From contig CATQJL010000305.1 of assembly GCA_958299035.1 (NCBI GenBank), positions 67,610,792-67,674,791 on the forward strand: DNA of 64,000 bases, written 5' to 3'. The notes under the pieces were generated by a model. It was not told where the DNA came from. It saw only the letters and a list, made by a program, of their open reading frames with translations, and did not search any database. The position numbers were made by a program, and so were the translations under genes. This stretch comes from Cylicocyclus nassatus. Taxonomy: Eukaryota > Nematoda > Chromadorea > Rhabditida > Strongylidae. Shown here piece by piece: positions 26,365-37,944 of the stretch (positions are counted from its first letter, which is position 1; every line of letters starts with the position of its first letter).

Positions 26365-28175
26365 ATGGGCTTCTTACGCTACGCCGCAATCCTGGGTGTT
26401 GCTGCGATCCTCATTAAATATGGTATGAATCTGCTTTACTCAAAGCATCCCCTTCATTTTGGTGGAAAGGTGGACAGCAAGTATAAAAGCGTACGGAAAG
26501 CCTTTGAGTGAGTCAGGTGTGGTTTTGTGTTCGCATGATTGGCAAGCATTTACATTTAGGCAAAATTTCATCGATGAATTGGAAACAGAAGGTGCTTCTT
26601 TTGCAGTTTATGTAAAGGGGCAAAAAGTAGTTGATCTGTGGGGAGGTTACGCGGATTTACAAGCAGCAAGGACTTGGAGGGAAGTACTGCAGAGTGTCCA
26701 TCTATCTGGTCGATAGAGTAAATAAAGTACGATTTAGGATACATTGAGTGTTGTATTCTCGACTACCAAAGCCGTAGCTGCGCTTTGCATCGCTGTATTA
26801 GCCGATCGGGGAAAGCTCAGTTACGATGATCTCGTATCGAAGCATTGGCCAGGATTTGCTAAAAATGGAAAAGAAAACATTACCATCGGATGGGTAATGT
26901 CTCATATGGTGAGCAAATAACCGACGAAATCAAGCAATATTGAAATGTTCGTTCTAGGCAGGTCTATACTATTTCGAAGAGCCTATCACCAAAGAAATGG
27001 CTACAAACCACAATCTTATGAGAGAGCTGATCGAAAACGAAACGCCTAAAGTTCCACCAGGAACCAGCTTTGGTTATCACGCATACACTTTTGGATGGCT
27101 TGTAGACCAAATTGTGAGACATACTGACGGGAAAAAAAGAGGAATCGGACAGTTTCTGCGCGAGGAGATCACTGGACCAAACGGTAAGAAGTATGCACTT
27201 TGGACAAGGAATATCCAAATGGCAGGAAAGCGGTTCTTATATGATGAGATAAAAGATACTTACTTCTAACATGAAAGCGCATATTGAGATTTAGGAATCG
27301 ACTTTCATATTGGTCTTGATCTGTCCGAGGAATATCGCGTAGCTCGTGCAGTTACAATTGAGACCTCAGTAATGATTAAGGAGATTCTCAGCAATTATCG
27401 TCAGGCCATGATGGTCTTAAAATATTACTTATCGAGAACGGTAAATTTTCTACATAATTCAGTACAGGAATCAGTCAAGCTAGAATGCCTCTGTTTCAGG
27501 AAGTTCCTTGGAGCAAAGCTCTCAGCAACCCTTCTTGGATGAAGTTGGCATCGCCGTTTACGATGAATGATCCGGAACAACACGCTATGGAACAGGCAGC
27601 AGCGCTTGGAATAGGAAATGCACGAGCATTGGCGAAAATGTTCAACCTGGTCAGAATGAACTTTGTTTGAAAATTGATACAGTGCTTGGTGCCATTAAGA
27701 TAGTGAAAATGATCGAAAAAGGGAAAAACCTCAGTATGATAGTTTCCTAAATTTTGGACTTGGAAGAAAGGGTTGCAATTTTTTGCTGATTATCCTTTTG
27801 TTTTTCTAGCAGCGGTTAAGCAAGTGCATTTGGGGGCAATGTTTTCATGCTTTTTGGTGTGATAGCCTAGGCATAGTCTTTTGGTACAAACTCTAGATCT
27901 GTAATGAACTCAGTCATTGTATGACGAGCTGGGAAATTCAGCTGAACTTAGCTGTAGAATTCTTTTAAAAGACGTATCTCACTAATAAATCTGGTTTCAG
28001 TAACAATTTTCTGACTTAGAAAAATCTATGACTGTGTTTCAATCTTTCCAAAGCGTTCATAGATCTCCGAAAGCGACCTAGGTAATCTTTAGCGAAGTCA
28101 GCCTATTCAATGTTTGCAAGCAGTTGTTGTCGCAGAAACGGTAGTGTGAACTATTTCAAGAAGCTTGGAATACTT

Positions 28176-28253
<78 letters not shown>

Positions 28254-30874
28254 CCTGCTTCTTGTGTCCTCATATTAATGAAATGGCAACCTTGAAGCAC
28301 GAGAGGCACTGATTCTTATGAGTCACAAGAGATAAAGCTGTGTGAACTTTGATGAGAACAAAGATTTCCTTTTTTTGCCTTAGTTTTTGAGCTTGTAAAA
28401 AAATATGCAAAGTGTGATGTTTCTGATGCAATTCCAAATCATGTTTTTTCAGCTCGTCACCAAAAGGTTAATTAGCGAGAAGACGCTAGCATTGCTCAAG
28501 GAGCCTGTGGTAAATGGAACCGATTACGTGATGGAAATGCAGATGGCTTTCGGACATGGTTTTATCTATCATCCACCAATCACTAGCGGAGTGAGTTGAA
28601 ACATTGTATACGTACTTAATGCATATGATGGAGGACACACGTTTCAAAGCCAGCGGAAATTTGCAATTTTTCATCAATCGTTTGTCCACCTGTTTAAAGA
28701 GATGTAAAAACCACAGTTCATTAGATTAATGCCGAAGCAACTCCTTTTGTCCGTCTCAATGCTAAGACTAACACAGAGTTGCTCATCTATCTAGCATCTC
28801 ATTCTCTAATTCTTGACCCTATAGTCAGCGAGTAGCGCAAATCAACATGAAGTCTTCTGGCTGTATGGAATGGTCTTTGTTTGGGCTCCTTATGACCTGA
28901 ACCGTATAAGCTTGCTGAATCTGAAAGTTCCAGTGCTTTTGGATTCCTCTGGATGAAGCTGCTGACCCATTTGGCTGTTTTTCCGCCTGAAACTAAACCA
29001 AATTTACTCATTCGACAGTACATGCAAAAATATCTGGATGCGCTTAGGACCCTCCTATTCTACTAAAATATGCATTCACTAATATAGACTTTTGTCCACT
29101 CCAGCTACGCTAAGCATTCGACTTAATCATCTTTGCATACATTCCAACCAAAAGTTTATGGCTCTTAATTTGAGAAAACTTCCTTTACGTTTCTGTCTTC
29201 TGCAGCTTGCCTTTATCCCGCTGATAAATGGATCTATGCTAACGTTTGTAGCGATTCTGGAATCCAAGGAAGATTTGAAATATTCATCATTTCACTAAGA
29301 TTTCATCCATAATCACCACCAGAAGGGTTCAAAGCGCTGCTGTTCAGCCTTATTGTTACTTTAAGCTAAAATCACATATACTGACACACATAGCAATGGA
29401 AATACCGCTGTTACTATTATTTATCAAATAGTTAAAGTTTATCATTATCACTTTGTCAATTAATCACTTATTGATACTGTAGTATTAGTTTGTCCGGAAA
29501 TCAATGCCCGTTTTGAATTTCAACCGCCATAAATCATACACTTCTCACTTTTAAATATTTTGCATGGTACCATTCGATAGAGCAATGCAAGCTCTATAAG
29601 ATGGTTGTCTAGCTTTTGCAACAGCTCTCATCCACCTGGAATTTCAAGCCAAAAACTGAAAAGACTCAGCTGCCCGGAAAATCGAAAAAAATCGTAACTC
29701 GGTTCATAAAAATCCTACAAAAATTCTTACTTGCTCACGTAAACACTATCGACATAAGACATCTATATACGTCTTTGCCGTATTTCTTCCTCTGTTAGAA
29801 ATCAAGAAAACAGAAATTTTCGTGCATTCGCTCAAGTGATGCTGTGCAGTCCCCACATAGGTAATTGTATGCTACAAACCCGTAGAAGTACAAACGTAAA
29901 TTCTCAGCTCTCTACAAGCTTTAGTTCTCGAGAAATACCGAATAAAGCTTTCTTTAGTCCGGTTGTCCAAGCTGAAATTCAAATTTCTCGAGAACTAAAG
30001 CTTGTGTAGAGCTGAGAATTTGCGTTTGTACTCCCACGGATTTGTAGCATACAACTACCTATGTGGGGACTGCACAGCATCACTTGAGCGAATGCACGAA
30101 AATTTCTGTTTTCTTGATTTCTAACAGAGGAAGAAATACGGCAAAGACGTATATAGATGTCTTATGTCGATAGTGTTTACGTGAGCAAGTAAGAATTTTT
30201 GTAGGATTTTTATGAACCGAGTTACGATTTTTTTCGATTTTCCGGGCAGCTGAGTCTCAGTTTTTGGCTTGAAACTCGAGGTGGATGAGAGCTGTTGCAA
30301 AAGCAAGACGGCCTTCTTGTAGAGCTTGCTTTCCTCTATCAAATGATACTTTGCAATCTATTTAAAAATGAGAAGTATATGATTTATTGCGGTTGAAATT
30401 CAAAACGGGCATTAATTTCTGGACAACCTGATACATTCAACCTGTACTGCGGCTATCTTCCTATGCAAAAGCAGTTGTAAATCTTTCTTACCGCTCTCAT
30501 CTGACCCCATTCTGAGGAATTTCAGCAATACCGGTGTAAATTCTTGCCTTTCGATACTATTTACTTGTGAGCTTTGGTCTATCATGTATTGGTTGACAAA
30601 AGTGAAAGATTCGCTTCGTAGTTTATGAAGAACTGACTTCCTCCAATAAAACAGAGCACTCAATTTTGTAGATGAAGAGAAGATGATATTTCAGGGCAAT
30701 CCCATCGCGGGACATGCCGGTTATGGCTGTCAGGAAGTGAACTTTGACATAACAAACGGAGTCGCCATCGCGTATGTCACCAATGGTTTGAAATTGGGGA
30801 TGTTCGAGGACTGCCCCACCTATTCACGGTTACAAAAAGCTGTGTACGACGTTCTACAAAATTACCGGTCTTAA
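26365..30874 (+). CDS. LACT-type beta-lactamase-related serine hydrolase, eight exons
   Basis: Exons: 26365-26507, 26560-26683, 26738-26908, 26958-27183, 27295-27440, 27500-27649, 28453-28590, 30695-30874. All introns are GT/AG and all phases fit, giving 1278 nt and 425 aa. The N terminus has one membrane segment or signal anchor (about residues 4-20). The three class-C-beta-lactamase-like motifs are present: Ser97-Thr-Thr-Lys100 in [11 protein letters not shown], Tyr186 in GYHAYTFGW, and His373-Ala-Gly375 in AGHAGYG. Nematode LACT proteins belong to the beta-lactamase/transpeptidase-like fold shared with LACTB. Their substrates are mostly unknown, and serine hydrolase or peptidase activity is inferred. 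The start was chosen as the ATG directly before the hydrophobic segment. Intron 6 holds a long AT microsatellite, and intron 7 (2.1 kb) holds a 947-bp foldback element. The gene appears intact. It is a member of the lact family, but I cannot say which C. elegans lact it matches. Confidence 0.92.
28179..28251. repeat. (AT)n microsatellite, about 70 bp
   Basis: Uninterrupted AT dinucleotide run in intron 6 of the LACT gene; length is likely polymorphic and prone to sequencing error. Confidence 0.95.
29485..30431. mobile_element. Foldback element, TTAGTTTGTCCGG/TTAGGTTGTCCGG family, copy 1
   Basis: Almost the whole 947 bp is an inverted repeat: two arms of about 450 bp meet at roughly 29955 (CTCGAGAA at the arm junctions). 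TA flanks both ends, as in mariner-type insertions. The 60-73 aa ORFs at 29616-29798 (plus) and 30121-30342 (minus) are the same arm read from each side and are not genes. It is inserted in intron 7 of the LACT gene, where an RNA copy would form a very long hairpin. Its sister copy is at 42950-43897. Confidence 0.9.
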
Positions 30875-30992
30875 AACGAAATGCAAGCAAGTGTTCTATT
30901 TTTGTTTTCACTTCCGTACTGTATTTTTTGTTACTCAGGACGCATCAAAGCAATGGAATTAAGTGCTTGTTGATTTGTATTGCGTATCAAGT

Positions 30993-31550
30993 GAATTCCA
31001 GGGGGTGGCGGACTTTATGAACGATAGCGCGCGCTTAGGCAGGCGTGTGTCAATAAGGTGCGCACCGTTAGCCCCGCCTATCGCAAGATGGACGAGTTTT
31101 TTGCAGTACAGCTCTAGCATATAAGCTTGTTGCAAGCTGGGGTGAAGCTTGACTATTTACAGAATTTTTTTTGCTTTCTTGTTTCATTTTTTGCCAGTCA
31201 CGAACAGCTATTTTGATCATGAAATTCAAGAGACTTGCTGATTTATCTATGAATGACCGAGTGACTCCTGGATATCCAACTTTGAAGTGTGAAATCAATC
31301 TAGAACACCTCAGGCATGATTGTCTGAGTGACCTCACATCTTACGACTACTTCACACGCAATTTCTTTGAGTTACAGATCAATCAATACTGAGGGTAGCA
31401 GTTTTTGAAAGCAAACAAAAGAATTTTGTTATTTAAAGCAGATTCCCCCCTTAATAAGGGGGCGGAGCGATCAGCGCACCGCGTACAGTACCCAGCTGGC
31501 GGCTGGCACATGCTATCGTTCATAAAGTCATACACCCAATTCCAGGATGC
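30993..31550. mobile_element. Inverted-repeat element, GACTTTATGAACGATAGC arms
   Basis: GAATTCCAGGGGGTGGCGG then ACTTTATGAACGATAGC at about 30993-31027 pairs with GCTATCGTTCATAAAGT then CACCCAATTCCAGG at about 31513-31547. Inner GCGCACC blocks also pair. The small ORF inside (31171-31392) has no recognisable family. Likely a non-autonomous DNA element just downstream of the LACT gene. Confidence 0.6.
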
Positions 31551-32046
31551 ATCAGTAAATACTAAGTCCGAGTGAGTCTCATGATACCGAAGGGCTTCGC
31601 CATCATTTTGCACTTCTTTATATCTTCTAACATTAACAAGCTCTCAAACTCTCCTATCACTCCTACCTTACATGAGGCCGCTGAATGGTGCGTTCCAAAT
31701 GAGTATAGCCTGGGCTAAAGTTCTCAAGTTTGTCGATCAGGAAGAAATCGTATAATTTGCCGATTAAACAATGGCTCTAAATCTGATTGTGTCTGAAGTG
31801 GTTCTTTTGCCGCTGAACGAATGTACTACGAATAAGTTGACATACAAATCATGCACGAGTACTTCATGAGCCATTTACTTATGTTCTCATACCATCCACA
31901 GAGTGAACGTGCACCGTAATCATCTCTTATTATTTTTATTGAACAGAGACGATGCATTGGAAAAAAATACATACAGTCGGCTCAAAATCTCAGAATCTTT
32001 AACTCTCTAGCATTTCAGCAATGGTGGATAACGACTTGCACAAATA

Positions 32047-32467
32047 TTAGGTTGGCCGATAATTTCTGTTAAACTTTTACTTTTTTTTTCTTAAAAATCT
32101 AAGACTATAGGAAATTCTTATGTTCAAGGAGTGTCGACAATTGTTTACCCACCGGTACTGTCAGATTCGTGGTCCATGCGCAAAACACCCACTTTTATCG
32201 GTGAAGTACTTTTCTATGGACATTTTTGTCAACGGGCTGGCACTCCTCCAGGTGGCCGGGGAGAGACAGGGAGATGTGGAAATTGCGCAGGGTAAGGTGG
32301 CTGTTTGGTACGGTGTTTGCTGGCTCTTTATGCATTTGCGGCATCAATCATACGATTGTGTATGCTCTGTCGTGCCCTATATATGGAGCAAATTTGAGAT
32401 TCTGGAAAGGTTCCGATTTCTATAGAATTTTGTAATAAAAAGTGTAATAGAATAATCCGCCAATCTA
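32047..32467. mobile_element. Mariner-like element, TTAGGTTGGCCGATAATT family, short copy
   Basis: Begins TTAGGTTGGCCGATAATTTC after TA and ends near AATCCGCCAATCTA. Interior blocks (CACCGGTACTGTCAGATTC, CGCAAAACACCCACTTT) match the longer relative at 37945-38744. It is internally deleted and has no transposase. Confidence 0.75.
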
Positions 32468-32499
32468 TTACAATAAGCAGCTTTTTTCAATGAAAAAAA

Positions 32500-32688
32500 G
32501 TTTGACACATAAAAGATCTGAAATAGTGCCTTAGGATGCATTTTTAGGCTTGCACAACTTCGACAACTGTCATGCATTCCCGCTTTCATCGCATTGGTAA
32601 CGGCAATGACGACCTCATTCGTTGTATCGAATTTATCGAATTTCACTTTTTCGTAACCATATCCTCCATGTCCGATGATGAAAACCTA
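32500..32688 (-). pseudogene. Isolated C-terminal exon of a second LACT gene
   Basis: Preceded on the minus strand by a good acceptor (TTTATTTTAG), this exon reads VFIIGHGGYGYEKVKF and then a DTTNEVVIAVTNAMKAGMHD segment. It aligns with the last exon of the intact LACT gene: AGHAGYG with its catalytic-site His-x-Gly, then [12 protein letters not shown]. No matching upstream LACT exons (STTK or YHA boxes) were found in the next 3 kb, and the frame runs on without an early stop to 32377. It is probably a remnant of an inverted duplicate of the neighbouring gene. A complete gene with unrecognised exons is less likely. Confidence 0.7.
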
Positions 32689-33560
32689 AAATAAAGAGCC
32701 AGCGTTAAAGGCAGCGTCCCACCAGACTGGGGGGGGGAGGAGGGTACCTGGCTCTGGTGATAATGTAGTAGTAGACTCCTTAACTAAGCGACGACAGAGG
32801 TTTGCAGCGCGAAAAGGGTCTACAAGGCTTACAAATCCCCTCCCCCAAGTGGCCCGCACAGGCTCGGCACGAGCTGGCACCAGGGAAATTTCAAAGGAAG
32901 TCCCGTTTTATTTTGAAAATTTCGTACGAAGTCCCCTTTGACCTGTTTTGAAGACCCGTCTTTATTTTTAGATCATGTAAAAGTATGTAGTAGGGTTTTC
33001 ATGCATGCTAATTTCATAAAACAACTTTGCACAGCTTCCTGAGCTTTTTAAGCAATTGAATCACATGTTGAGAAGCAGAAAAAACCGATTTTTCGGCTGC
33101 GGAGCAGATCAAGCAATTTTCAGATGGCTATAAAACGCTGGAAAAAAACATTATGAAATTGTTTCTTCTCTGTATGTAAACTTCTACTACGGTGTAGATA
33201 CTTTTAATGTAAAAATCTATGATTATGTGAGCAAAGTGTCGGTGCCAGCTCAGCTGGCACCCAGCTGGCACGGTGCCAGCTAATTCAGAAAGTTCAGTAC
33301 AGCCTTCATTCACATAAGTTTTCATAAATTCTTGGGGCATAGTTCGGATCCCCCAACGCGCATGCACACACCAAATTTGGTGTCATACTATTGCGTTTTG
33401 GCTGAAAACAACGCCTTTATTGTTTGATGCGACGGCATTCTTGCGGCTCTTCTCCGCCCCGGACCCCGGAAAAACGATATATCCTTTGCTTTCGCCCTAA
33501 AAAAATATCCACCTTGACCCGGTGCCAGCTGTGCCGGCATCTTACGGTAGAGGAGCAGAG
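32689..33560. repeat. Repeat-rich interval with CTGGCAC palindromes
   Basis: Holds a partial copy of the CTCGGCACGAGCTGGCAC repeat (about 32866-32945). It also has a tight palindrome GGTGCCAGCTCAGCTGGCAC with a second CAGCTGGCACGGTGCCAGC half (about 33239-33281), and a copy of the AACGATATATCCTTTGC block (about 33470-33545). No gene was recognised. Confidence 0.55.
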
Positions 33561-33784
33561 TCGTTGCGGGACCCTGCGCTCATGACTGTGTGCACTATGC
33601 GCGCTCTGGCTTGCAGTTCGAAATCGCGAAAGTAGAATAGATTACTCTCCATTTTGGTTCATAAGCGAAAGCATCCTAGGCTAAGTAAGAACGGCGCGCC
33701 CAGGTCTGCTGTCGTATAGAGCAAGCTATGTCCGGCCTCTCCTTAAAGGCAGAGGCTCGGCAAATCTCAACATAGTCAAATTTT

Positions 33785-34109
33785 CGCTTACCTGGGGTTA
33801 TTCAACACGCTGATCACAAATATCCGCTCTAGAGAGCTTGAAAACTGCGAAAACGAGCGTTTTTCAACGCCCTTCCTATCAAAATACGAGTGCAGCAAGG
33901 CTGATGACGCTGAATCGTTGCGGGACCCAATGATTATAGCATTGCGACGGGCAGCCTCCAATGGTGAGAAGGAAGTTGTCAACTCGTCCTGGCGCGTGTA
34001 AGATTGGCTCGCGCGTGTAAATTTGAGGACGATTTTCTCGACAGGGAAGGCATGCTGTGCAACCAGGATTGCACTGTTTTCGTACATGGACGATAAGGAA
34101 CCCACTGCG
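33785..34109 (-). CDS. Candidate internal exon, unknown family
   Basis: An open minus-strand frame bounded by a plausible acceptor (TTAACGCAG) and a good donor (AACCCCAG followed by GTAAGC). It encodes LEAARRNAIIIGSRNDSASS and then a Ser/Phe-rich tail, SQFSSSLERIFVISVLNNP. I do not recognise the family. A short related stretch (a GSRNDSA frame, DNA GTCGTTGCGGGACCC) occurs about 350 bp away near 33563. No partner exons could be joined with confidence, so this could be spurious. Confidence 0.3.
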
Positions 34110-34486
34110 TTAAAATCTTGGGTTGTCAAGTTTTGCCGATCCAGTGCCTTTAATAAATAGGTATTTTCTCCAGCTCACAAGAGTCATGAGGGTTGTATTC
34201 CTATAGCGACAAGCAAAACGACTGGCTAAGCCACTTCTCCGAGAAAATCTTGTTCCGCTTTCTAAATTTTTCGAAAAAAAGAAAAGATTTTACCGTTCTA
34301 GATCTTTGAATTTGAAAATCAACAAATTATTCGTCAGTGAAATTGCACATGTTTACACTTCGCAACACCCATTTTTTTGAGGCGTGAGGGGTTAGCTTGA
34401 ACCTAACTACCGCGTTTGAGCACAAACTTTAAGCTTATCCACTACCCACTATCCTTCACCACTATCCACCAGCAGAAATGATTGTA

Positions 34487-34530
34487 TTAGGTTGGTGCAA
34501 AAATAATGTCCGTTTTGCAAAGTTTCAGTT
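34487..34530. repeat. Single mariner-like terminus
   Basis: TTAGGTTGGTGCAAAAATAA follows TA and continues with a TGTCCGTTTT block, as at mariner ends. No matching inverted end was found before the next element at 35002, so this is a truncated or solo end. Confidence 0.55.
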
Positions 34531-35001
34531 TGAAAAGCTTCAACTTTGCTCAGTCTCATTTTATTGAATATCAACACCATTAGAAGCACTATGAATTTCG
34601 CATCAAAGCGCACCTGCTCGTACTGGTATCGCAAACCCCGAAAAAAAAACCATGCGTCGAAAAACCGAAAGCTTTCTTTTGAAAACCACATCTAGAGATT
34701 ACAACTTTTTCCAGGTTTTGTTCCTAAGGCTGATAATCAAATTATAGAGTAGCCGCAGGCCAGCAGTACACATTCGTATAGAAAAGACTTTGACGAAGAA
34801 GTTCTGCTAAAAGAAAAGAAAGCAAATTTGTCCCCTATTTGGAGCCTACTTAGTAAGTCTAAAAGTCCCAAATACGAAAGTTTGGAATTCTTCATGCACT
34901 GAATAGCTAAATTTTTCTGCAGAAATTGCAGGCAAAATGTCCTAATCTTGAACTTACAGAAATGAGTAAAGCTTCGGCGATTCATCAGAGCGCTTGTTAT
35001 A

Positions 35002-35919
35002 TTGGGTTGTTTCAAAAGTTCTACCTGTTTTCGATACCTTTTTTTTGAGCTGCCGATTTTGGAGGAAGCAACCACTTTTCATAAAAAATGCTTACATCAT
35101 TAAAAAAGCTTTTTTCTTTTAGTTTTTCATGCATACTTTCGTTTTCATAGATCTTTGTTCGCTGGGTGGTTGCGCACTTTGAAAAGACAGCGAAACAAAT
35201 GTGAAAATTTTCGTCTTTGCTCTATCGCCGTGAAATCTACACCCAAAAGAAAAAATTTCTTTTAAAACATACATATTGTTTGCTGGAGACTTGTGCTACG
35301 AAACGCCCATCGAGATATGATTTCAGAAGAACTTTGAACCTACAAATCTTTAGCTGAAACATAACCTGCTTTATGGTCCCTTGAAGTCGCATAAAAATCA
35401 TAAACATATTGCAGTCGCGGAACTTTTACTCTATATAGTAAGATTAGAGCTAGAACAACTGCTACTAGAAGAACGAAAAGATTTCCTGGTTTGTCAACGG
35501 CGAACAAAATCAAAAATATCAAAAAATGCCATTTTTTGCCGCCTCCGAAAGAGCAGAATAAGCGGGTCCTTTCGAATTTTTCAGCACAAAATTTTTATGA
35601 AAGAGTTTGATGAAGTCCAAAGTTAGCGGTACTACTCAGTCGACTAAGGGCTACACTGTGAGCAGTGCTTGTGCAACTCAGGTATATTCCAAATCAAGTC
35701 ATTTTGCAAAGTGAAGGTTTCTACAAGGAGATGTTCCTCAATTTTCGCCTATAGAATCTTCTCCACTGTTACCGCAATGATCTTAGAGAGTGCGCAGAAT
35801 AGCCAAGGATTTGCAGGTTGTAATACAATTTATAGCGATTGCAAAGATTATTTCTGAGAAGACTTACGGTGAATCAAATTCAAAGTTCGAAAACGGGTAG
35901 AACTTATGAAACAACCCAA
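35002..35919. mobile_element. TA-flanked TIR element, TTGGGTTGTTTCAAAAG family
   Basis: TTGGGTTGTTTCAAAAGTTC at the left pairs with GAACTTATGAAACAACCCAA at the right, with TA on each side. The TIRs are about 33 bp, extending into a GTTTTCGA block. The 918-bp length is too short for a full mariner (transposase about 345 aa), and no DDD-type motif is seen. A minus-strand ORF inside (35340-35522) contains a strong membrane segment and is listed separately. Confidence 0.75.
35340..35522 (-). CDS. Exon-like ORF with one membrane segment, inside a TIR element
   Basis: The minus-strand frame contains NLFVLLVAVVLALILLYRVK, an obvious hydrophobic helix, then a tyrosine-rich PRLQYVYDFYATSRDHKA. An acceptor-like ACAAACCAG precedes Gly-Asn-Leu and a GTTATG donor-like site follows HKA, so it may be an internal exon. 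It lies wholly within the TIR element 35002-35919. I do not recognise the protein. It could be a captured host exon, the relic of an element gene, or chance in AT-rich DNA. Confidence 0.3.
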   Translation of the reverse strand: MIFLILFAVDKPGNLFVLLVAVVLALILLYRVKVPRLQYVYDFYATSRDHKAGYVSAKDL

Positions 35920-35969
35920 TATCATCGCATTAAAAGATTGTTAAGTGGTTTTAGTGATTTACACTCACT

Positions 35970-36088
35970 TCACCGACTCCGCCATAATCGTTGAACGTGG
36001 TACACGGGCATTCACTGCTGCCGCGGTAATCGCTAGAGCTGCCTGCAAAGTCGCTGCAGATGTTACAGTCATTACGCTTGTCGTCTAG
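35970..36088 (-). CDS. Candidate exon, unassigned
   Basis: On the minus strand this stretch has an acceptor (GAGTTCTAG) and a good donor (GTGAGTG). Two frames are open. One reads cysteine- and glycine-rich (NDCNICSDFAGSSSDYRG, then SSECPCTTFNDYGGVGE), the other alanine-rich (AATLQAALAITAAAVNA). Which, if any, is translated is unclear. It abuts the TIR element and could join the ORFs at 35.4 or 33.9 kb, but phases could not be tested against a homologue. Confidence 0.3.
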
Positions 36089-36089
36089 A

Positions 36090-37940
36090 ACTCTTGCCAG
36101 GAGTTTTTTAGCACCTTGTCGCGCCTAGGTTCAATATCAGCCTCGGAGTTAGCGCGATGTTCATAATAATTAGGATACCGTTGTAATTTATAAAAAAAAG
36201 TCACTGCACTCTTCGCCGGAGTTCGCCGATCTCCAAAGTTATTCAACTCAGCTCGACGAGATGCATCTTTGGTATATAAATGTGCCTCCTTGGGCACGAC
36301 AGGTGTTCAACTTCTAGGGAACCTTCCGATTCTTGCTCAGGTAGTTTACTTAAAGTGGGTCTAGTCACTGCACAACGAACAACCTACCGGAAAAAATTTG
36401 GAAAGACCCTTGAAATTTGGCCGATTGTGTGCTCAAACCTCGTCGAGTTGGGTGATCGATGTCTTTGGTTTCAAAACTCGCTCACTTTTAAGCAAGATAT
36501 GGCTATGCAGCGCGAACTTTGGCGTCCGGCGGAGTGGTGATTTTTCGGAAATTACGAGCCTTGTTTTGTACATCATTCTGAACAGCAAAAAAATATGATT
36601 TAATGAGAACCAAGCAAATAGGTGAGACTACACATAGCTTTCTGAAAGAAAGTGCTAACAAGTATCTTTGCATTCCCAAATAACAGAAGTTGAAATTTGA
36701 AAATGTTTAAGTTAAATCATTTTTCTGTCATTCAGCGTCGGTGGAGAACGGACGAGAACAACAGTAGGAAGTGTTATGGACACAACAGTAAGAGAAGTTT
36801 ATCAAAATTAGTATTTGATAACCCAGTAATGTTAAGCGAATTAAATAAGCGTAGGTCAAATACAGTGAATAGGTCACTGATAAATAGAATGTATGCCACT
36901 ATAATGGTACAAAAGAGCACAGCGTAGGTCATCAATGAAGTCAAGATGTCTCATTTTAATCCATACAATCTCCTACAAGAAAATGTGTAAGTGAAAAATT
37001 TCCACCTCTCCAGGTATTGGAAAAATAAAAAACTCAAAACGGTGGGTTAAATTCAAAGCCCAAAACTCGTTGCTTGTGACAGTTGTCATTTGTGCCATTT
37101 GTGTCCATTTGTACACTTCAGCTACAGGAAAAAGGAAAAAGGACCCAGTTTACCACAAAAGCACTTAGAGCCTCAGTAACAATTTTTGCATTTTGATTCA
37201 CTTTTTTATAGCCTGTAAGTTGTAAAAAATTACACATTTTGATTCAAATCAAAAAATGTAGGCAGCACGAAAAGTGAATATCTTGTCTCAAGCTTATTAC
37301 CTATCTAAAAAATTACATATTGTTTATTATTTGATATTTGATCAGAGAAAAAAAAGAATTCAGCGACAATGACTAATGATTTTTCGTAAGTGCACAGCAT
37401 TGGTCTTTGCAAAATAAGCTCAACAAGTCTGCATGCAAAGCAGGCGAATTAGCGCTCCGAGATTTGCCATTAAACACCTTTTGTCTATTTATATTAAACG
37501 CTAGGAATGCAAATTTCTAGTCATGGAGAACATGAATACATGAGAGCTTAACATAAAGTAAAGTGTATAGCAAAAATCACCCTTCTGAAACAAAAACGAC
37601 CTAAAACATTTCAATTTTTCCCTTTTAAAACATGAGAATAAGCAGTAGATTTGATGGTATAAATTTATTTTGTGATTTCTTTAAAATTTGTCCAAAAAAT
37701 CTCTCTAATTAGCAACTTCAGATTTGATATCTACATGAGGATCAAGCTTATCTCATACCGCTTACTAAACATCTTCTCAAAAAATCACCTTAGTTAGTAA
37801 TCAATGATAGATCGATCAATGATGGATCGAGAGGGTGGGGGGGGGGGGGGAGGGCGCGCGTCTCCCTCAAGAATGGGTCACGAAATTTCAAATTTAGTAC
37901 ATGGGCTATAAAATGTGCATGTGATTTGTTAATTCTTGTA
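36090..37940. other. Non-coding interval
   Basis: AT-rich sequence with short ORFs and no splice-supported exon recognised. A G-run at about 37838-37850 is low complexity. Confidence 0.4.
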
Positions 37941-37944
37941 AATA

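Noticed and set aside
29616..30342. Two opposing ORFs with almost the same protein (QQLSS...FKPKTE...[10 protein letters not shown])
   Set aside because: They are the two arms of the 947-bp foldback read from either strand, with no domain and no splice context.
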